Source: Acinetobacter rathckeae
GTDB lineage: Bacteria > Pseudomonadota > Gammaproteobacteria > Pseudomonadales > Moraxellaceae
Assembly: GCF_015627125.1 (NCBI RefSeq)
Contig: NZ_VTDO01000012.1
Span: forward strand, 1 to 45,190
Direction: 5' to 3'
Length of the DNA: 45,190 nucleotides
Below, piece after piece: positions 26,965 to 35,546 of this stretch. Position 1 is the first letter of the stretch, and every line of letters starts with the position of its first letter. The translations under genes and the position numbers were made by a program. The notes under the pieces were generated by a model. That model searched no databases and had not been told where the DNA came from. It saw only the letters and a list, made by a program, of their open reading frames with translations.

Positions 26965-27393
26965 TTAGACGTCTAAAACTTGTGGCTGTTGAGCAGTATG
27001 AGGGTGCTCGCTACCAGCATACACTTTCATTTTCTTGATCATAGCATAACCAAGAGGGCCTTTTGGCAACATGCCTTTTACAGCGCGTTGGAAGATTTCT
27101 TCAGGTTTATGTGCAACTAACTTTTCAAAGTTAGTTTCTTTTAAACCGCCTGGGAATTCAGTGTGGCGATAGTATTTTTTGTTCAAAGACTTCTTACCAG
27201 TCACTTGAACTTGCTCTGCATTGATCACAACGATGTAATCGCCAGTGTCAACGTGAGGTGTGAAAGATGTTTTGTGCTTACCACGTAAACGGCGAGCGAT
27301 TTCAGTCGCTAAACGACCAAGAGTTTTGCCAGAAGCATCAACAACGAACCAGTCGTGTTGAACCTCAGCTGGCTTTGCGCTGAGAGTTTTCAT
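26965..27393 (-). CDS. rplM: 50S ribosomal protein L13
   Basis: A 142-residue L13, starting with [20 protein letters not shown] and containing the [16 protein letters not shown] and [10 protein letters not shown] segments and the [15 protein letters not shown] motif. In E. coli L13 represses translation of its own rplM-rpsI mRNA. The leader here holds a hairpin that could serve that purpose. Confidence 0.98.
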   Translation of the reverse strand: MKTLSAKPAEVQHDWFVVDASGKTLGRLATEIARRLRGKHKTSFTPHVDTGDYIVVINAEQVQVTGKKSLNKKYYRHTEFPGGLKETNFEKLVAHKPEEIFQRAVKGMLPKGPLGYAMIKKMKVYAGSEHPHTAQQPQVLDV

Positions 27394-27515
27394 CTACTAC
27401 ATTACCTATTATAGTTGGTTTGAACATGAGAGTGCTCAAACAATAAAAAAGTTGGACATCTATGAAAAAATCATTTGAGGCCACAACATCAATATAAAAT
27501 TGAGGGCACATTCTA
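27394..27515 (-). promoter_or_regulatory. rplM leader with promoter and hairpin
   Basis: On the minus strand a TAGAAT -10 (27510-27515) with a GC-rich stretch after it would start the mRNA near 27503. A 9-bp stem at 27418-27426/27433-27441 (loop 6 nt) lies 25 bases before the rplM start codon. One pair is G-U on this strand but A-C on the other, which favours an RNA of this orientation. It may be the autoregulatory operator for L13, by analogy with E. coli. Confidence 0.4.
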
Positions 27516-27602
27516 GCTTAATCACTAGACAATGAAAAGTAATTTAGCTGTATTTTTTAGTTTGATTTAGCAAAATGCAACAGTCTAGCAGTCCAGTTGG
27601 CG

Positions 27603-27608
27603 TATAAT
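27603..27608 (+). promoter_or_regulatory. Candidate -10 element for pdxA
   Basis: A perfect TATAAT lies 44 bases before the pdxA start codon. No good -35 is seen at the expected distance. Confidence 0.4.
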
Positions 27609-27651
27609 TGTCAAACTTAGTATTGATGACTGAAAACTTACGGGAAGATCT

Positions 27652-28623
27652 ATGAAACCACTTTATGTGACCAGTGGCGAACCTGCGGGTATTGGGCCAG
27701 ATATTTGTTTGTCTTTGGCAAGTCAGGTATATGAGCGTCCTGTGGTGGTTTTAGCAGATTTAGATTTAATGCAAGCCCGTGCTCAGCAGTTAGGGTTGCG
27801 TGTTGAATGTATTATTTATACAGGTCAATCTGTGCCTGCACCGCTGAATCAACTGTATATTGAACCTGTGGTATTAAATGATCATGTGCAAGCAGGTGAG
27901 CTAAATATAAAGAATGCAAGCTATGTCATAGAACAACTCAAACGTTCTGCTGAGTATGCTTTATCTGGAAAAAGTGTAGGTGTTGCGACAGCACCTGTGC
28001 AAAAGTCGGTGATCAATGATGCAGGTATTGCATTTAGTGGCCATACAGAGTTTTATCAGGAGATGGCGGGCGTGCCACAAGTGGTGATGATGTTGGCCAC
28101 AACCTCACTGAGAGTGGCATTGGTCACGACGCATTTACCTTTAAAAGCAGTGGCAGAAAATATTACCCCACAGCGTTTAACCCAAGTGATTGATATTTTG
28201 ATTGCTGATTTAAAAGAAAAATTTAAAATTACTCAGCCTAAAATATTGGTCTGTGGTTTAAACCCACATGCAGGTGAGGGGGGATATTTAGGCCATGAAG
28301 AGATTGATACCATTAACCCTGTGTTGATGGGGTATCGTGAGTGTGGTGAACAGATCAGTTTGGCATTGCCTGCAGATACGTTGTTTAGACCAGATTATTT
28401 AAAAGATGCCGATGCCGTGTTGGCAATGTATCATGATCAAGGGTTACCTGTGTTAAAATCACAAGGATTTGGTGAAGCGGTCAATATTACCTTAGGTTTG
28501 CCGTTTATTCGCACTTCTGTTGACCATGGTACGGCACTGAGTCTAGCAGGTACAGGTCAAGCCAAAGCTTCTAGTTTACATGTGGCTGTAATGTTGGCAT
28601 TACAGTTGGCACATGCTAAATAA
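27652..28623 (+). CDS. pdxA: 4-hydroxythreonine-4-phosphate dehydrogenase
   Basis: A 323-residue NAD-dependent enzyme of the DXP-dependent PLP pathway. It starts TSGEPAGIGPDICLSLA. Metal-binding His residues lie in the motifs THLPL, GLNPHAGEGG and MYHDQGLPVLK, and GHTEFYQEM is near residue 130. It shares an operon with rsmA (17-base gap) and apaH, as in E. coli (pdxA-rsmA-apaG-apaH), but apaG is missing here. Its co-substrate pathway gene dxs lies 7 kb away. Confidence 0.95.
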   Translation: MKPLYVTSGEPAGIGPDICLSLASQVYERPVVVLADLDLMQARAQQLGLRVECIIYTGQSVPAPLNQLYIEPVVLNDHVQAGELNIKNASYVIEQLKRSAEYALSGKSVGVATAPVQKSVINDAGIAFSGHTEFYQEMAGVPQVVMMLATTSLRVALVTTHLPLKAVAENITPQRLTQVIDILIADLKEKFKITQPKILVCGLNPHAGEGGYLGHEEIDTINPVLMGYRECGEQISLALPADTLFRPDYLKDADAVLAMYHDQGLPVLKSQGFGEAVNITLGLPFIRTSVDHGTALSLAGTGQAKASSLHVAVMLALQLAHAK

Positions 28624-28640
28624 TTTGTTGGAATTTATAT

Positions 28641-29456
28641 ATGTATCAGATTAATGCCTTGAACCCAAAAGAAGAAGGGCATCAGGCAAGAAAACGCTTT
28701 GGGCAAAACTTTTTACACGATCAGCGTGTGATTGCAAAAATTGTACGTGCAGTACACCCAAGAGATGGTGAAAATATTGTTGAAATTGGCCCAGGTTTAG
28801 CCGCTTTAACTTCGCCACTGATTGGTGAGTGTGATGCACTCACAGTTGTTGAGTTAGACCGAGATTTAGCCGCAGGCTTACCGGGGCGGGTACCTCATCC
28901 TGAGCGTTTAACGATTATTGAAGCTGATGCATTAAAGTATGATTTTTCAACGCTATTTCAGCCTGAAAAGCCATTGCGTATTGTGGGTAACTTGCCATAT
29001 AACATTTCAACACCACTACTTTTTCACCTTTTAACCTTTGGTGGCAACATTAAAGACATGCACTTCATGTTGCAAAAAGAGGTGGTTGACCGTATTACTG
29101 CTGAGCCAAATACCAAAGAATATGGTCGTTTGTCGGTCATGATTCAGTATTACAGCAAAGCAAGTTTTTTATTTGAAGTCCCACCGGGTTCATTTAATCC
29201 ACCGCCTAAAGTGACCAGTGCAGTTTTTCGTCTTGTGCCATACGAAACTAAGCCATTGGTGGCTAAAAATGAAAAAGCTTTGGCGCGTTTGGTGGCACAT
29301 GTATTTACGCAACGCCGTAAGACTTTACGTAATAGTTTAAAAGGTATGCTGTCTGAAAATGCCTTTGAAGCTACAGGCATTAACCCTATGGCACGACCTG
29401 AAACGTTGACATTGGCAGAATTTGTGGCGCTTTCAGATCAAATGCTTGCGGCTTAA
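28641..29456 (+). CDS. rsmA: 16S rRNA dimethyladenosine methyltransferase
   Basis: A 271-residue KsgA/RsmA, which dimethylates two adjacent adenosines in the 3' hairpin of 16S rRNA as a late 30S assembly checkpoint. It has RKRFGQNFLHDQ at the N-terminus, the SAM motif VEIGPGLAALTSPL, the acidic VVELDRD, the catalytic NLPYNISTPLLFHLL and the C-terminal RRKTLRNSLKG. It follows pdxA by 17 bases and precedes apaH by 4 bases. Confidence 0.96.
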   Translation: MYQINALNPKEEGHQARKRFGQNFLHDQRVIAKIVRAVHPRDGENIVEIGPGLAALTSPLIGECDALTVVELDRDLAAGLPGRVPHPERLTIIEADALKYDFSTLFQPEKPLRIVGNLPYNISTPLLFHLLTFGGNIKDMHFMLQKEVVDRITAEPNTKEYGRLSVMIQYYSKASFLFEVPPGSFNPPPKVTSAVFRLVPYETKPLVAKNEKALARLVAHVFTQRRKTLRNSLKGMLSENAFEATGINPMARPETLTLAEFVALSDQMLAA

Positions 29457-29460
29457 TATC

Positions 29461-30303
29461 ATGAAAAAGTCGAATTATGTGATCGGTGATGTACAAGGGT
29501 GTTATCAAGCATTGTTATTATTGCTTGATGAGATTGCATTTGATCCATCACAAGACTTTTTGTGGTTTACAGGTGACTTGGTTGCACGTGGTGAAGACTC
29601 GTTGTCTGCACTGCGTTTGATTAAAACATTGGTCATGCAAGGCTGTGCAGCAACAGTATTGGGTAATCATGATTTAACCCTTTTAGCCTGTGCTAGGGGT
29701 TTAAAGAAAATCAATAAAAAAGACCGTATTGATGATGTCTTGCGTGCAGATGATGCATTAGAGTTAATGGATTGGTTACGTCAGCAACCGTTATTTTTAC
29801 GTTTAAATGAAAATACTGTGATGACCCATGCAGGTATTCCTCATATTTGGTCAATCACACAGGCGCAGGCCTATGCGCATGAGGTAGAAGTCATTTTGCA
29901 AGATCAAGATTGGCATAAAGTCGATCTTTTTTTAGCCCAAATGTATGGGAAAAAGCCAAATCTTTGGTCAGATGACTTAATGAGTGAAGATCGTTTTCGG
30001 GTGATTGTGAATTATCTGACCCGTATGCGTTTAATTGCTCACGATGGTACGCTTGAGTTTAGTTTTAAAGAAAGCTTATCTGATCCTATGCCAGATGGGT
30101 TTATGCCGTGGTTTGAACATCATAGCACAGGCCAAGACCGACAGCAGATATTCTTTGGGCATTGGGCTGCATTAGAAGGGCAGACTCATCAGGCGTTAGT
30201 ACATAATGTCGATGGTGGTTGTGTGTGGGGAAATCGTTTAATTGCACATCGTTTAGAAGATGGGCTGGTTTTTTCAGTCCCTAACCCAGTTACTCATATT
30301 TAG
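29461..30303 (+). CDS. apaH: Diadenosine tetraphosphatase
   Basis: A 280-residue symmetrical Ap4A hydrolase, producing two ADP; ApaH also removes Np4 caps from RNA 5' ends in E. coli. Metallophosphatase motifs are GDVQGCYQALLLLLDE, FTGDLVARGEDSL, LGNHDL, MTHAGIPHIW and the late FFGHWAALEG. The start at 29461 fits the family; the frame open from 29422 overlaps rsmA. The stop codon overlaps that of the convergent lrgB by 4 bases. Confidence 0.95.
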   Translation: MKKSNYVIGDVQGCYQALLLLLDEIAFDPSQDFLWFTGDLVARGEDSLSALRLIKTLVMQGCAATVLGNHDLTLLACARGLKKINKKDRIDDVLRADDALELMDWLRQQPLFLRLNENTVMTHAGIPHIWSITQAQAYAHEVEVILQDQDWHKVDLFLAQMYGKKPNLWSDDLMSEDRFRVIVNYLTRMRLIAHDGTLEFSFKESLSDPMPDGFMPWFEHHSTGQDRQQIFFGHWAALEGQTHQALVHNVDGGCVWGNRLIAHRLEDGLVFSVPNPVTHI

Positions 30304-30965
30304 CCATGAATTAAAGAGAAGGCAAGTGGTAGCCAAATGGCTGTGAATACGCCGTTTACTGCCATGCCAAAAGCGGCGTAACGCCCTGCAACAGGACTGC
30401 GTTGCCATGCTTGCACTGTACCAATGGCATGTGCAGCTAGACCTAAAGCTAAACCAACAGCACGTTCATCATGTACATTTCTGAGTATGACTGATGCAAA
30501 GCCACCGCCAATTAAACCTGATAAAATCACAATCAAACTGACCATAGACACAGGCGAGCCAATTAAAGCTGCAATGTTAAGTGCAATTGGAGTGGTCACA
30601 GCACGTGTGGCAAAGGCTAAAATTGTTGGTTCAGATAAGTGAAATAAATAGGCTAAAATCATGGGTAAGCTGACAGCACTTAAGCTGGCAAAACTTAAAA
30701 TGCCAACCAGAGGTTTTAGTGCTAAGTCATCATAACGCATGGTGGCTAAAGGAATGGCCAGTGCCACAGTGGCATAACCAAGTAGGTGGTTAAAGATATT
30801 TTGTGTACTCGTAGCATAGATCTCGTAAGGTACACGCAATACATATAAAAATACGACGACCAAACACATACTGGTGACAATCACAGGAATGCGAGGCAGA
30901 TAAATACTGATGCCCTTTGCGACAAGATATGCAATTAGAGTGATCGCAAAACTGTAAATAATCAC
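30300..30965 (-). CDS. lrgB: LrgB family membrane protein
   Basis: A 221-residue protein with about seven membrane helices and the LrgB/CidB signature: a central FATRAVTTPIALNIAALIG (the conserved RAVTTP) and later GLAAHAIGTVQAWQRSPVAG. The family is called antiholin-like and is tied to murein hydrolase control or to pyruvate/glycolate transport in other species. The start is GTG. It lies 18 bases downstream of lrgA and should be co-transcribed. Confidence 0.92.
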   Translation of the reverse strand: MIIYSFAITLIAYLVAKGISIYLPRIPVIVTSMCLVVVFLYVLRVPYEIYATSTQNIFNHLLGYATVALAIPLATMRYDDLALKPLVGILSFASLSAVSLPMILAYLFHLSEPTILAFATRAVTTPIALNIAALIGSPVSMVSLIVILSGLIGGGFASVILRNVHDERAVGLALGLAAHAIGTVQAWQRSPVAGRYAAFGMAVNGVFTAIWLPLAFSLIHG

Positions 30966-30983
30966 GAGTGTTCCTTTAGATTT

Positions 30984-31355
30984 TTATAAAAAGCGTTTTG
31001 AAATGTGCGCATACACCCATAGCGGTACAAGTGTACTTACAAATAAGATGAGTAGAAATACGGGCGTTTGTTTTCCCATATGCATAAGGGTGATTAAAGC
31101 CCCTGCACAGATGGGTAAAAATGCAAAAGCACTTTCTTTCATGATTTTATTGTTGGTATCGACCACACGCAGAGGCGATTGTTTAAACTTTCGCCATAGT
31201 GCCATACAGATAAGTAAGCTGATTAAACCCAGTAAGTTACCTAATTCGGGATGATGAAGTTGCGTCATAATCCACACAGCAACTTCACGAAACAGCACAA
31301 TCAGTAGTATGTTGACAATCCATGCGGGCCAATCAATGGTACTTCGTTTTTGCAT
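30984..31355 (-). CDS. lrgA: LrgA/CidA family holin-like protein
   Basis: A 123-residue protein with four hydrophobic helices. The segment HHPELGNLLGLISLLICMALWR (about residues 34-55) corresponds to the conserved PGxxxGxxLL of LrgA/CidA. A PICAGALITLM stretch near residue 80 is also typical. It is paired with lrgB. Only 26 bases separate it from the end of hflX, so the three genes may form one operon. Which of cidA or lrgA it is cannot be told from sequence. Confidence 0.82.
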   Translation of the reverse strand: MQKRSTIDWPAWIVNILLIVLFREVAVWIMTQLHHPELGNLLGLISLLICMALWRKFKQSPLRVVDTNNKIMKESAFAFLPICAGALITLMHMGKQTPVFLLILFVSTLVPLWVYAHISKRFL

Positions 31356-31381
31356 TGATGATTTGCTCTAGAAAAATGATG

Positions 31382-32716
31382 CTAAGACATTTCTTTTTCA
31401 AATGCTTCGAGTGGTCTTTCAAATTGTTGTGCTTGCTCACCTAAAATATCTTCGAGTGGTAAATGCAGTTTTTTGATGATTTCTTCAAGTTTCTGCGGTG
31501 CAATGACAATATTTAAAATGAGGTTGCCGAAGTCATCGTAATGTTCATTTTGTATGACATTTAAGTCATATAATTGTGTTTTGAGCTTACCATATTGCGG
31601 TTGAATTGTCAGTTCAAACTGCTGTCTATGACCAAGTAAAGACTCTTGTACCGCTTGCTTGAGTAGGTCTAAGCCTTGTCCACTATGTGCAGACACATAA
31701 ACACGTTCAGGTAAGTGCGGTTTGGCATAAATGATTTTGGCCTCTTCTGCACTTTGGTCAATTTTGTTGTAGATCCGCAAGGTTTGAATGTCTGCTCCAA
31801 TTTCTTTAAGCACTTTTTCTACAGCATCAATTTGCTCCATCATTTCAGGGCTACTGCTGTCAATCACATGTAGTAGCAAGGTCGCTTCAAGGGTTTCTTC
31901 AAGCGTGGCTTTGAAAGATTCGACCAATGCATGCGGTAAATCACGTACGAAACCTACGGTATCTGCAAGTACTAAAGCCCCAATACCATCCCATGTTAAA
32001 CGCCGTAAAGTTGGGTCAAGGGTGGCAAACAGTTGATCTGCTGCGTAGACATCACTTTGCGCTAAAATATTAAATAGGGTCGATTTTCCTGCGTTGGTGT
32101 AGCCGACAATAGATACGGTTGGAATGGCTGCTTTTTGACGGGCAGCACGGCCTTGCACACGGGTTTGACGGACTTTGTCGAGTTTGTCTTTGAGTTGCCC
32201 CATACGTACACGTAGTAAACGACGGTCAGTTTCGAGTTGTGATTCACCCGGGCCACGTAAGCCAATACCACCTTTTTGTCGTTCTAAGTGCGTCCAACCT
32301 CGGACAAGACGTGTGGATAGATGTTCGAGCTGTGCAAGTTCAACTTGTAGTTTACCTTCATGGGTTCTAGCACGTTGGGCAAAGATATCTAGAATAAGAC
32401 CCGTACGGTCAATGACGCGGCATTTAAAGACTTTTTCAAGGTTTCGTTCTTGTGCAGGTGACAGAGCATGGTCAAAAATGACCAGTTCTGCTTCAAGAGA
32501 TTGTACGCGTTCTGCAATCTCTTCAGCTTTACCTGAACCAATAAACAGTTTCGGGTCTGGCTTTTGTCGCTGGGCCGTAATTTGTTCTAAAATGTCTGCA
32601 CCTGCAGATTGTGCGAGCAGTTGAAACTCTTCTGCGTCAAGGTCTTGTAATATTTGTACGCTAACATGAACGAGTATGGCTCGTTCGCCGCCTTCATGCC
32701 GATCAAAATATTCCAC
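31382..32716 (-). CDS. hflX: Ribosome-associated GTPase HflX
   Basis: A 444-residue GTPase that binds the 50S subunit and splits stalled ribosomes after stress. The N-terminal HflX domain has KPDPKLFIGSGKAEEIA. A coiled segment with GGIGLRGPGESQLETDRR follows. The G domain has G1 GYTNAGKSTLFN, G3 DTVGFVRDLPHALVESF and G4 NKID. Start is GTG (32716). It is usually next to hfq, which is absent in this window. The upstream neighbour is a tiny membrane protein gene. Confidence 0.95.
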   Translation of the reverse strand: MEYFDRHEGGERAILVHVSVQILQDLDAEEFQLLAQSAGADILEQITAQRQKPDPKLFIGSGKAEEIAERVQSLEAELVIFDHALSPAQERNLEKVFKCRVIDRTGLILDIFAQRARTHEGKLQVELAQLEHLSTRLVRGWTHLERQKGGIGLRGPGESQLETDRRLLRVRMGQLKDKLDKVRQTRVQGRAARQKAAIPTVSIVGYTNAGKSTLFNILAQSDVYAADQLFATLDPTLRRLTWDGIGALVLADTVGFVRDLPHALVESFKATLEETLEATLLLHVIDSSSPEMMEQIDAVEKVLKEIGADIQTLRIYNKIDQSAEEAKIIYAKPHLPERVYVSAHSGQGLDLLKQAVQESLLGHRQQFELTIQPQYGKLKTQLYDLNVIQNEHYDDFGNLILNIVIAPQKLEEIIKKLHLPLEDILGEQAQQFERPLEAFEKEMS

Positions 32717-32788
32717 GGATTGAGTTACCTACCTAAATTAAACTGTACACAAGTTAAAAAGTGTAGCATTAGGTGGTAAACAATACAC

Positions 32789-32926
32789 TTATAAAATTGT
32801 TGAAAATATTTTGCAAACCAGCAAAAATGAACCAACATACAATATAGAACAACCCGCAATAATTTTTAACTGATACATGGCATTGTCTGGCTTCATTTTT
32901 TCGGCGGTATGATTTACAGTATTCAT
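32789..32926 (-). CDS. Small single-helix membrane protein (45 residues)
   Basis: A 45-residue protein: a polar N-terminus (MNTVNHTAEKMKPDNAMYQLK) and one membrane helix from about residue 22 to 43. The start at 32926 is supported by AGGAG 8 nt upstream. A longer frame to 32974 exists but has no SD. It lies 72 bases upstream of hflX on the same strand. I recognise no family. It may be a regulator of a membrane complex, but this is speculation. Confidence 0.55.
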   Translation of the reverse strand: MNTVNHTAEKMKPDNAMYQLKIIAGCSILYVGSFLLVCKIFSTIL

Positions 32927-33071
32927 AACTTTTGCTCCTATCTTTAATAAACTTATTTTATTGAAATTGAACAATTAAATAAAATTGGAAAATATAATAG
33001 TTTTATTCGATTGTTTGAATGATAGGTCAATAACACTCAAAAAAGCCCTTTGTTGATAATGTGTCCCAATT

Positions 33072-33878
33072 ATGATGAATAAAATACAAAATGTACTCGA
33101 TTCGGGAAAGCGAAATGTGGCTCGTGCTTTTCTTTATGGAAAAAAAGCTGGTCATGGCGTGACTGTTATGGGGGAAGGATTTTTTGTTGTCTATAAAAAT
33201 CAACTGTATAAATCACCCAACAACCCTGAAAATACCAAGTATATTCAGTGGTTTTGCCGAAAAATGTGCGATGTTTTTAATCTGAGTGTGCAAGTACATG
33301 GCCAAGTTGACCGTAAAGCAACGGCATTATGGGCAAGTAACCATGTGTCTTGGTTAGATATTTTGGTATTGGGTTCAAGCGCACGGGTGTTTTTTTTAGC
33401 CAAAGCTGAAATTGGTACATGGCCAATTGTGGGACAACTGGCTAAAAGTGGTGGTACATTGTTTATTAAACGTGGTTCAGGTGACTCGAATAAAGTACGT
33501 GAACAAATCACCACATTTTTAAAACAAGATATTCCTGTCCTGTTTTTCCCTGAAGCAACGACTTCCGACGGTACCAAAATTCAACGTATTCATGGACGTA
33601 TTTTAGGTGCAGCCTTAGCGGCTGAAAAACCTGTGCAAGTGGCTTTGATCTGTTATGTCAATCAAGAAGGGCAGTTAGATCAAATCGCACCGTATTATGG
33701 TGATGTCACGATGGCGGAGCATTTGCAAAAAGTATTAGAGATGCAAAAAGTGACTGCCCATGTGATGTTTATGCCTGCAATTTCTGTACAAGGTCATAAT
33801 TTAGAAAGTTTAACTGCTGCTGTAGATGCGACAATGCGTCAGGGCCTAAACACATTACATGAGCAAGTATTACATTAA
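33072..33878 (+). CDS. 1-acyl-sn-glycerol-3-phosphate acyltransferase (PlsC-like)
   Basis: A 268-residue lysophosphatidic-acid-type acyltransferase. The catalytic HX4D motif is NHVSWLDILVLG (His at about 95). The glycerol-phosphate site is FPEATTSDGTKI, and LFIKRGSG is the block II Arg segment. It would acylate lysophospholipid at the sn-2 position at the inner membrane. It has no clear N-terminal membrane helix, so the protein may be peripheral. Its 3' end overlaps by 9 bases the convergent phospholipase D gene. Confidence 0.9.
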   Translation: MMNKIQNVLDSGKRNVARAFLYGKKAGHGVTVMGEGFFVVYKNQLYKSPNNPENTKYIQWFCRKMCDVFNLSVQVHGQVDRKATALWASNHVSWLDILVLGSSARVFFLAKAEIGTWPIVGQLAKSGGTLFIKRGSGDSNKVREQITTFLKQDIPVLFFPEATTSDGTKIQRIHGRILGAALAAEKPVQVALICYVNQEGQLDQIAPYYGDVTMAEHLQKVLEMQKVTAHVMFMPAISVQGHNLESLTAAVDATMRQGLNTLHEQVLH

Positions 33879-35471
33879 GCCCTCTATCGGAAGCCAAGAA
33901 ATCATTTTTAAGCCCCCTTTTTGCCACCACTGCATACTTGGTTCACTCAAGTAGTTGATTTGGCCTTGAGGGGTATCTGTGATCCATGTGATTTTTTGGT
34001 CTGGTGTTAATGTGAGTTTGTAGCTGTAGCTATTAATGTCTTTAGATAGCGTTTGGTGAATTTCTTGTGCCAATGGCTGACTATAAAGTAACACGCCAAT
34101 TTCAGCATTGAGTTTTGCTGATCTTGGGTCTAAGTTAAACGAACCAATAAAGACTTGTTTATCTACTGCCATCATTTTGGCATGTAGGCTCGATCTACTT
34201 AAGGTTTTTAAACTGATTTTAGTATCACGAGAAACATTTTTGGTATACGCTTTGAGGGCTTTATCACTTAAAGTAGGTAAAAATTCATATAGTTGTACGC
34301 CATTTTTGAGTAAGTCCGTTCTATATTTTTGGTAAAAGGCATGCACTAGCCAAACGTCATTGGCTTTAAATGAGTTGGTGAGTACTCTTACTTTCACGCC
34401 TTGCTGTGCCATGTTGCTTAGTAGATTCACGCCTGTTTTTTCTGGCACAAAATAAGCAGAGACAATATCTAAATTTTCTTTGGGTTTTTCTAAATAGTTT
34501 GCCAATTGGCTTTCTAAGTAGTCTTGGGGTTTGGCTTGGTCATGTATTTTTCTGGGGTTGTCGTAAACGACTTTTGCTTTAACCCAATCTAAATCTAGTT
34601 CATGGTATAGCCATTGGTCAAAGGCGTGGGAATGGTTTGCGAGGTCTAAGTAGTTTTGTACCCCTACTTTTTCATAATGTGCGGTGAGCTGTTTTTTTAG
34701 GCTGTCATAGCGTAGTAAATGTTGGTTAGGGTTTACAATTTGCTGTACAGGGTAGGCATAAGAGTCATTCCAGTATTCATCAAATGAATGACTAATATCA
34801 TTGACTGCTTGTCCAACCAAAACCACATCTAAGTCTGAAAATTGGTAGTTATCACTGGTGTAATAGTATTGATTACTCATATTTCGCCCACCAATCAAAG
34901 CGATACTCTGGTCAACTACAAAACTTTTGTTATGCATACGGCGATTGACACGCTTTAAGTCAAGCACAATATCGAGTGCACGTAAGTTTCTAAATTTATA
35001 TGGGTTATATAGTTTGACTTCAATATTGGCATGTTGGCTTAATGCCAAGAAAATACCTTCCATTTCTTTGGCATTGTTGTCGTCAATCAGAAGCCTGACT
35101 TTAACACCACGGTCTGCCGCTTGAATAATTTCATAGAGTGCTAAAGCCCCAATTTTGTCGTTGTCCCAAATATAGTATTGCAAGTCGAGCGTTTTTTGTG
35201 CTTTGTTAATCAGGTTTAACCGTGCTGCAATTGCTTCTAAAGGATCAAATAAAAGATGGTATCCTGTAAGGCCAGCATGACTTTGTTTGAGTGGGGTAAC
35301 AAGTTGTGAAAGTTGGGTTTGAGAGGTATCAAAATCGGTACTATAGACTGCTTTTGATACTCTAGCAGGTGGTAATGTGCTACATGCACTAAGACTCATT
35401 AAAAGACCAAGGGTGTATATGCTTCGTACGGCAGTTTTTTGAAGTGTCGATAAAGTCGGTCTATACGTCAT
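33870..35471 (-). CDS. Phospholipase D / cardiolipin-synthase-like lipoprotein
   Basis: A 533-residue protein with a lipoprotein signal: hydrophobic TLGLLMSLSAC, with the lipidated Cys at about residue 30. Two HKD active sites follow: MHNKSFVVDQSIALIGGRN near residue 180 and SLHAKMMAVDKQVFIGSFN near 430. The layout matches PLD-superfamily enzymes of the ClsC/YmdC group, except for the lipoprotein anchor, which puts it on the periplasmic side. It could make cardiolipin or hydrolyse phospholipid; activity cannot be told from sequence. PLD-family proteins contribute to virulence in A. baumannii. It is divergent from the metallophosphoesterase gene. Confidence 0.88.
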   Translation of the reverse strand: MTYRPTLSTLQKTAVRSIYTLGLLMSLSACSTLPPARVSKAVYSTDFDTSQTQLSQLVTPLKQSHAGLTGYHLLFDPLEAIAARLNLINKAQKTLDLQYYIWDNDKIGALALYEIIQAADRGVKVRLLIDDNNAKEMEGIFLALSQHANIEVKLYNPYKFRNLRALDIVLDLKRVNRRMHNKSFVVDQSIALIGGRNMSNQYYYTSDNYQFSDLDVVLVGQAVNDISHSFDEYWNDSYAYPVQQIVNPNQHLLRYDSLKKQLTAHYEKVGVQNYLDLANHSHAFDQWLYHELDLDWVKAKVVYDNPRKIHDQAKPQDYLESQLANYLEKPKENLDIVSAYFVPEKTGVNLLSNMAQQGVKVRVLTNSFKANDVWLVHAFYQKYRTDLLKNGVQLYEFLPTLSDKALKAYTKNVSRDTKISLKTLSRSSLHAKMMAVDKQVFIGSFNLDPRSAKLNAEIGVLLYSQPLAQEIHQTLSKDINSYSYKLTLTPDQKITWITDTPQGQINYLSEPSMQWWQKGGLKMISWLPIEGLM

Positions 35472-35546
35472 ATTGTTAAAGTAAACCTATGGTGGGTCAT
35501 GTATATGTCTAGCGTAAACTTAATTTACCCTGATCTGAGGTAAAGT

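Noticed and set aside
27652..30303. apaG between rsmA and apaH
   Set aside because: Only 4 bases separate rsmA and apaH, so apaG is absent from this operon and may lie elsewhere.
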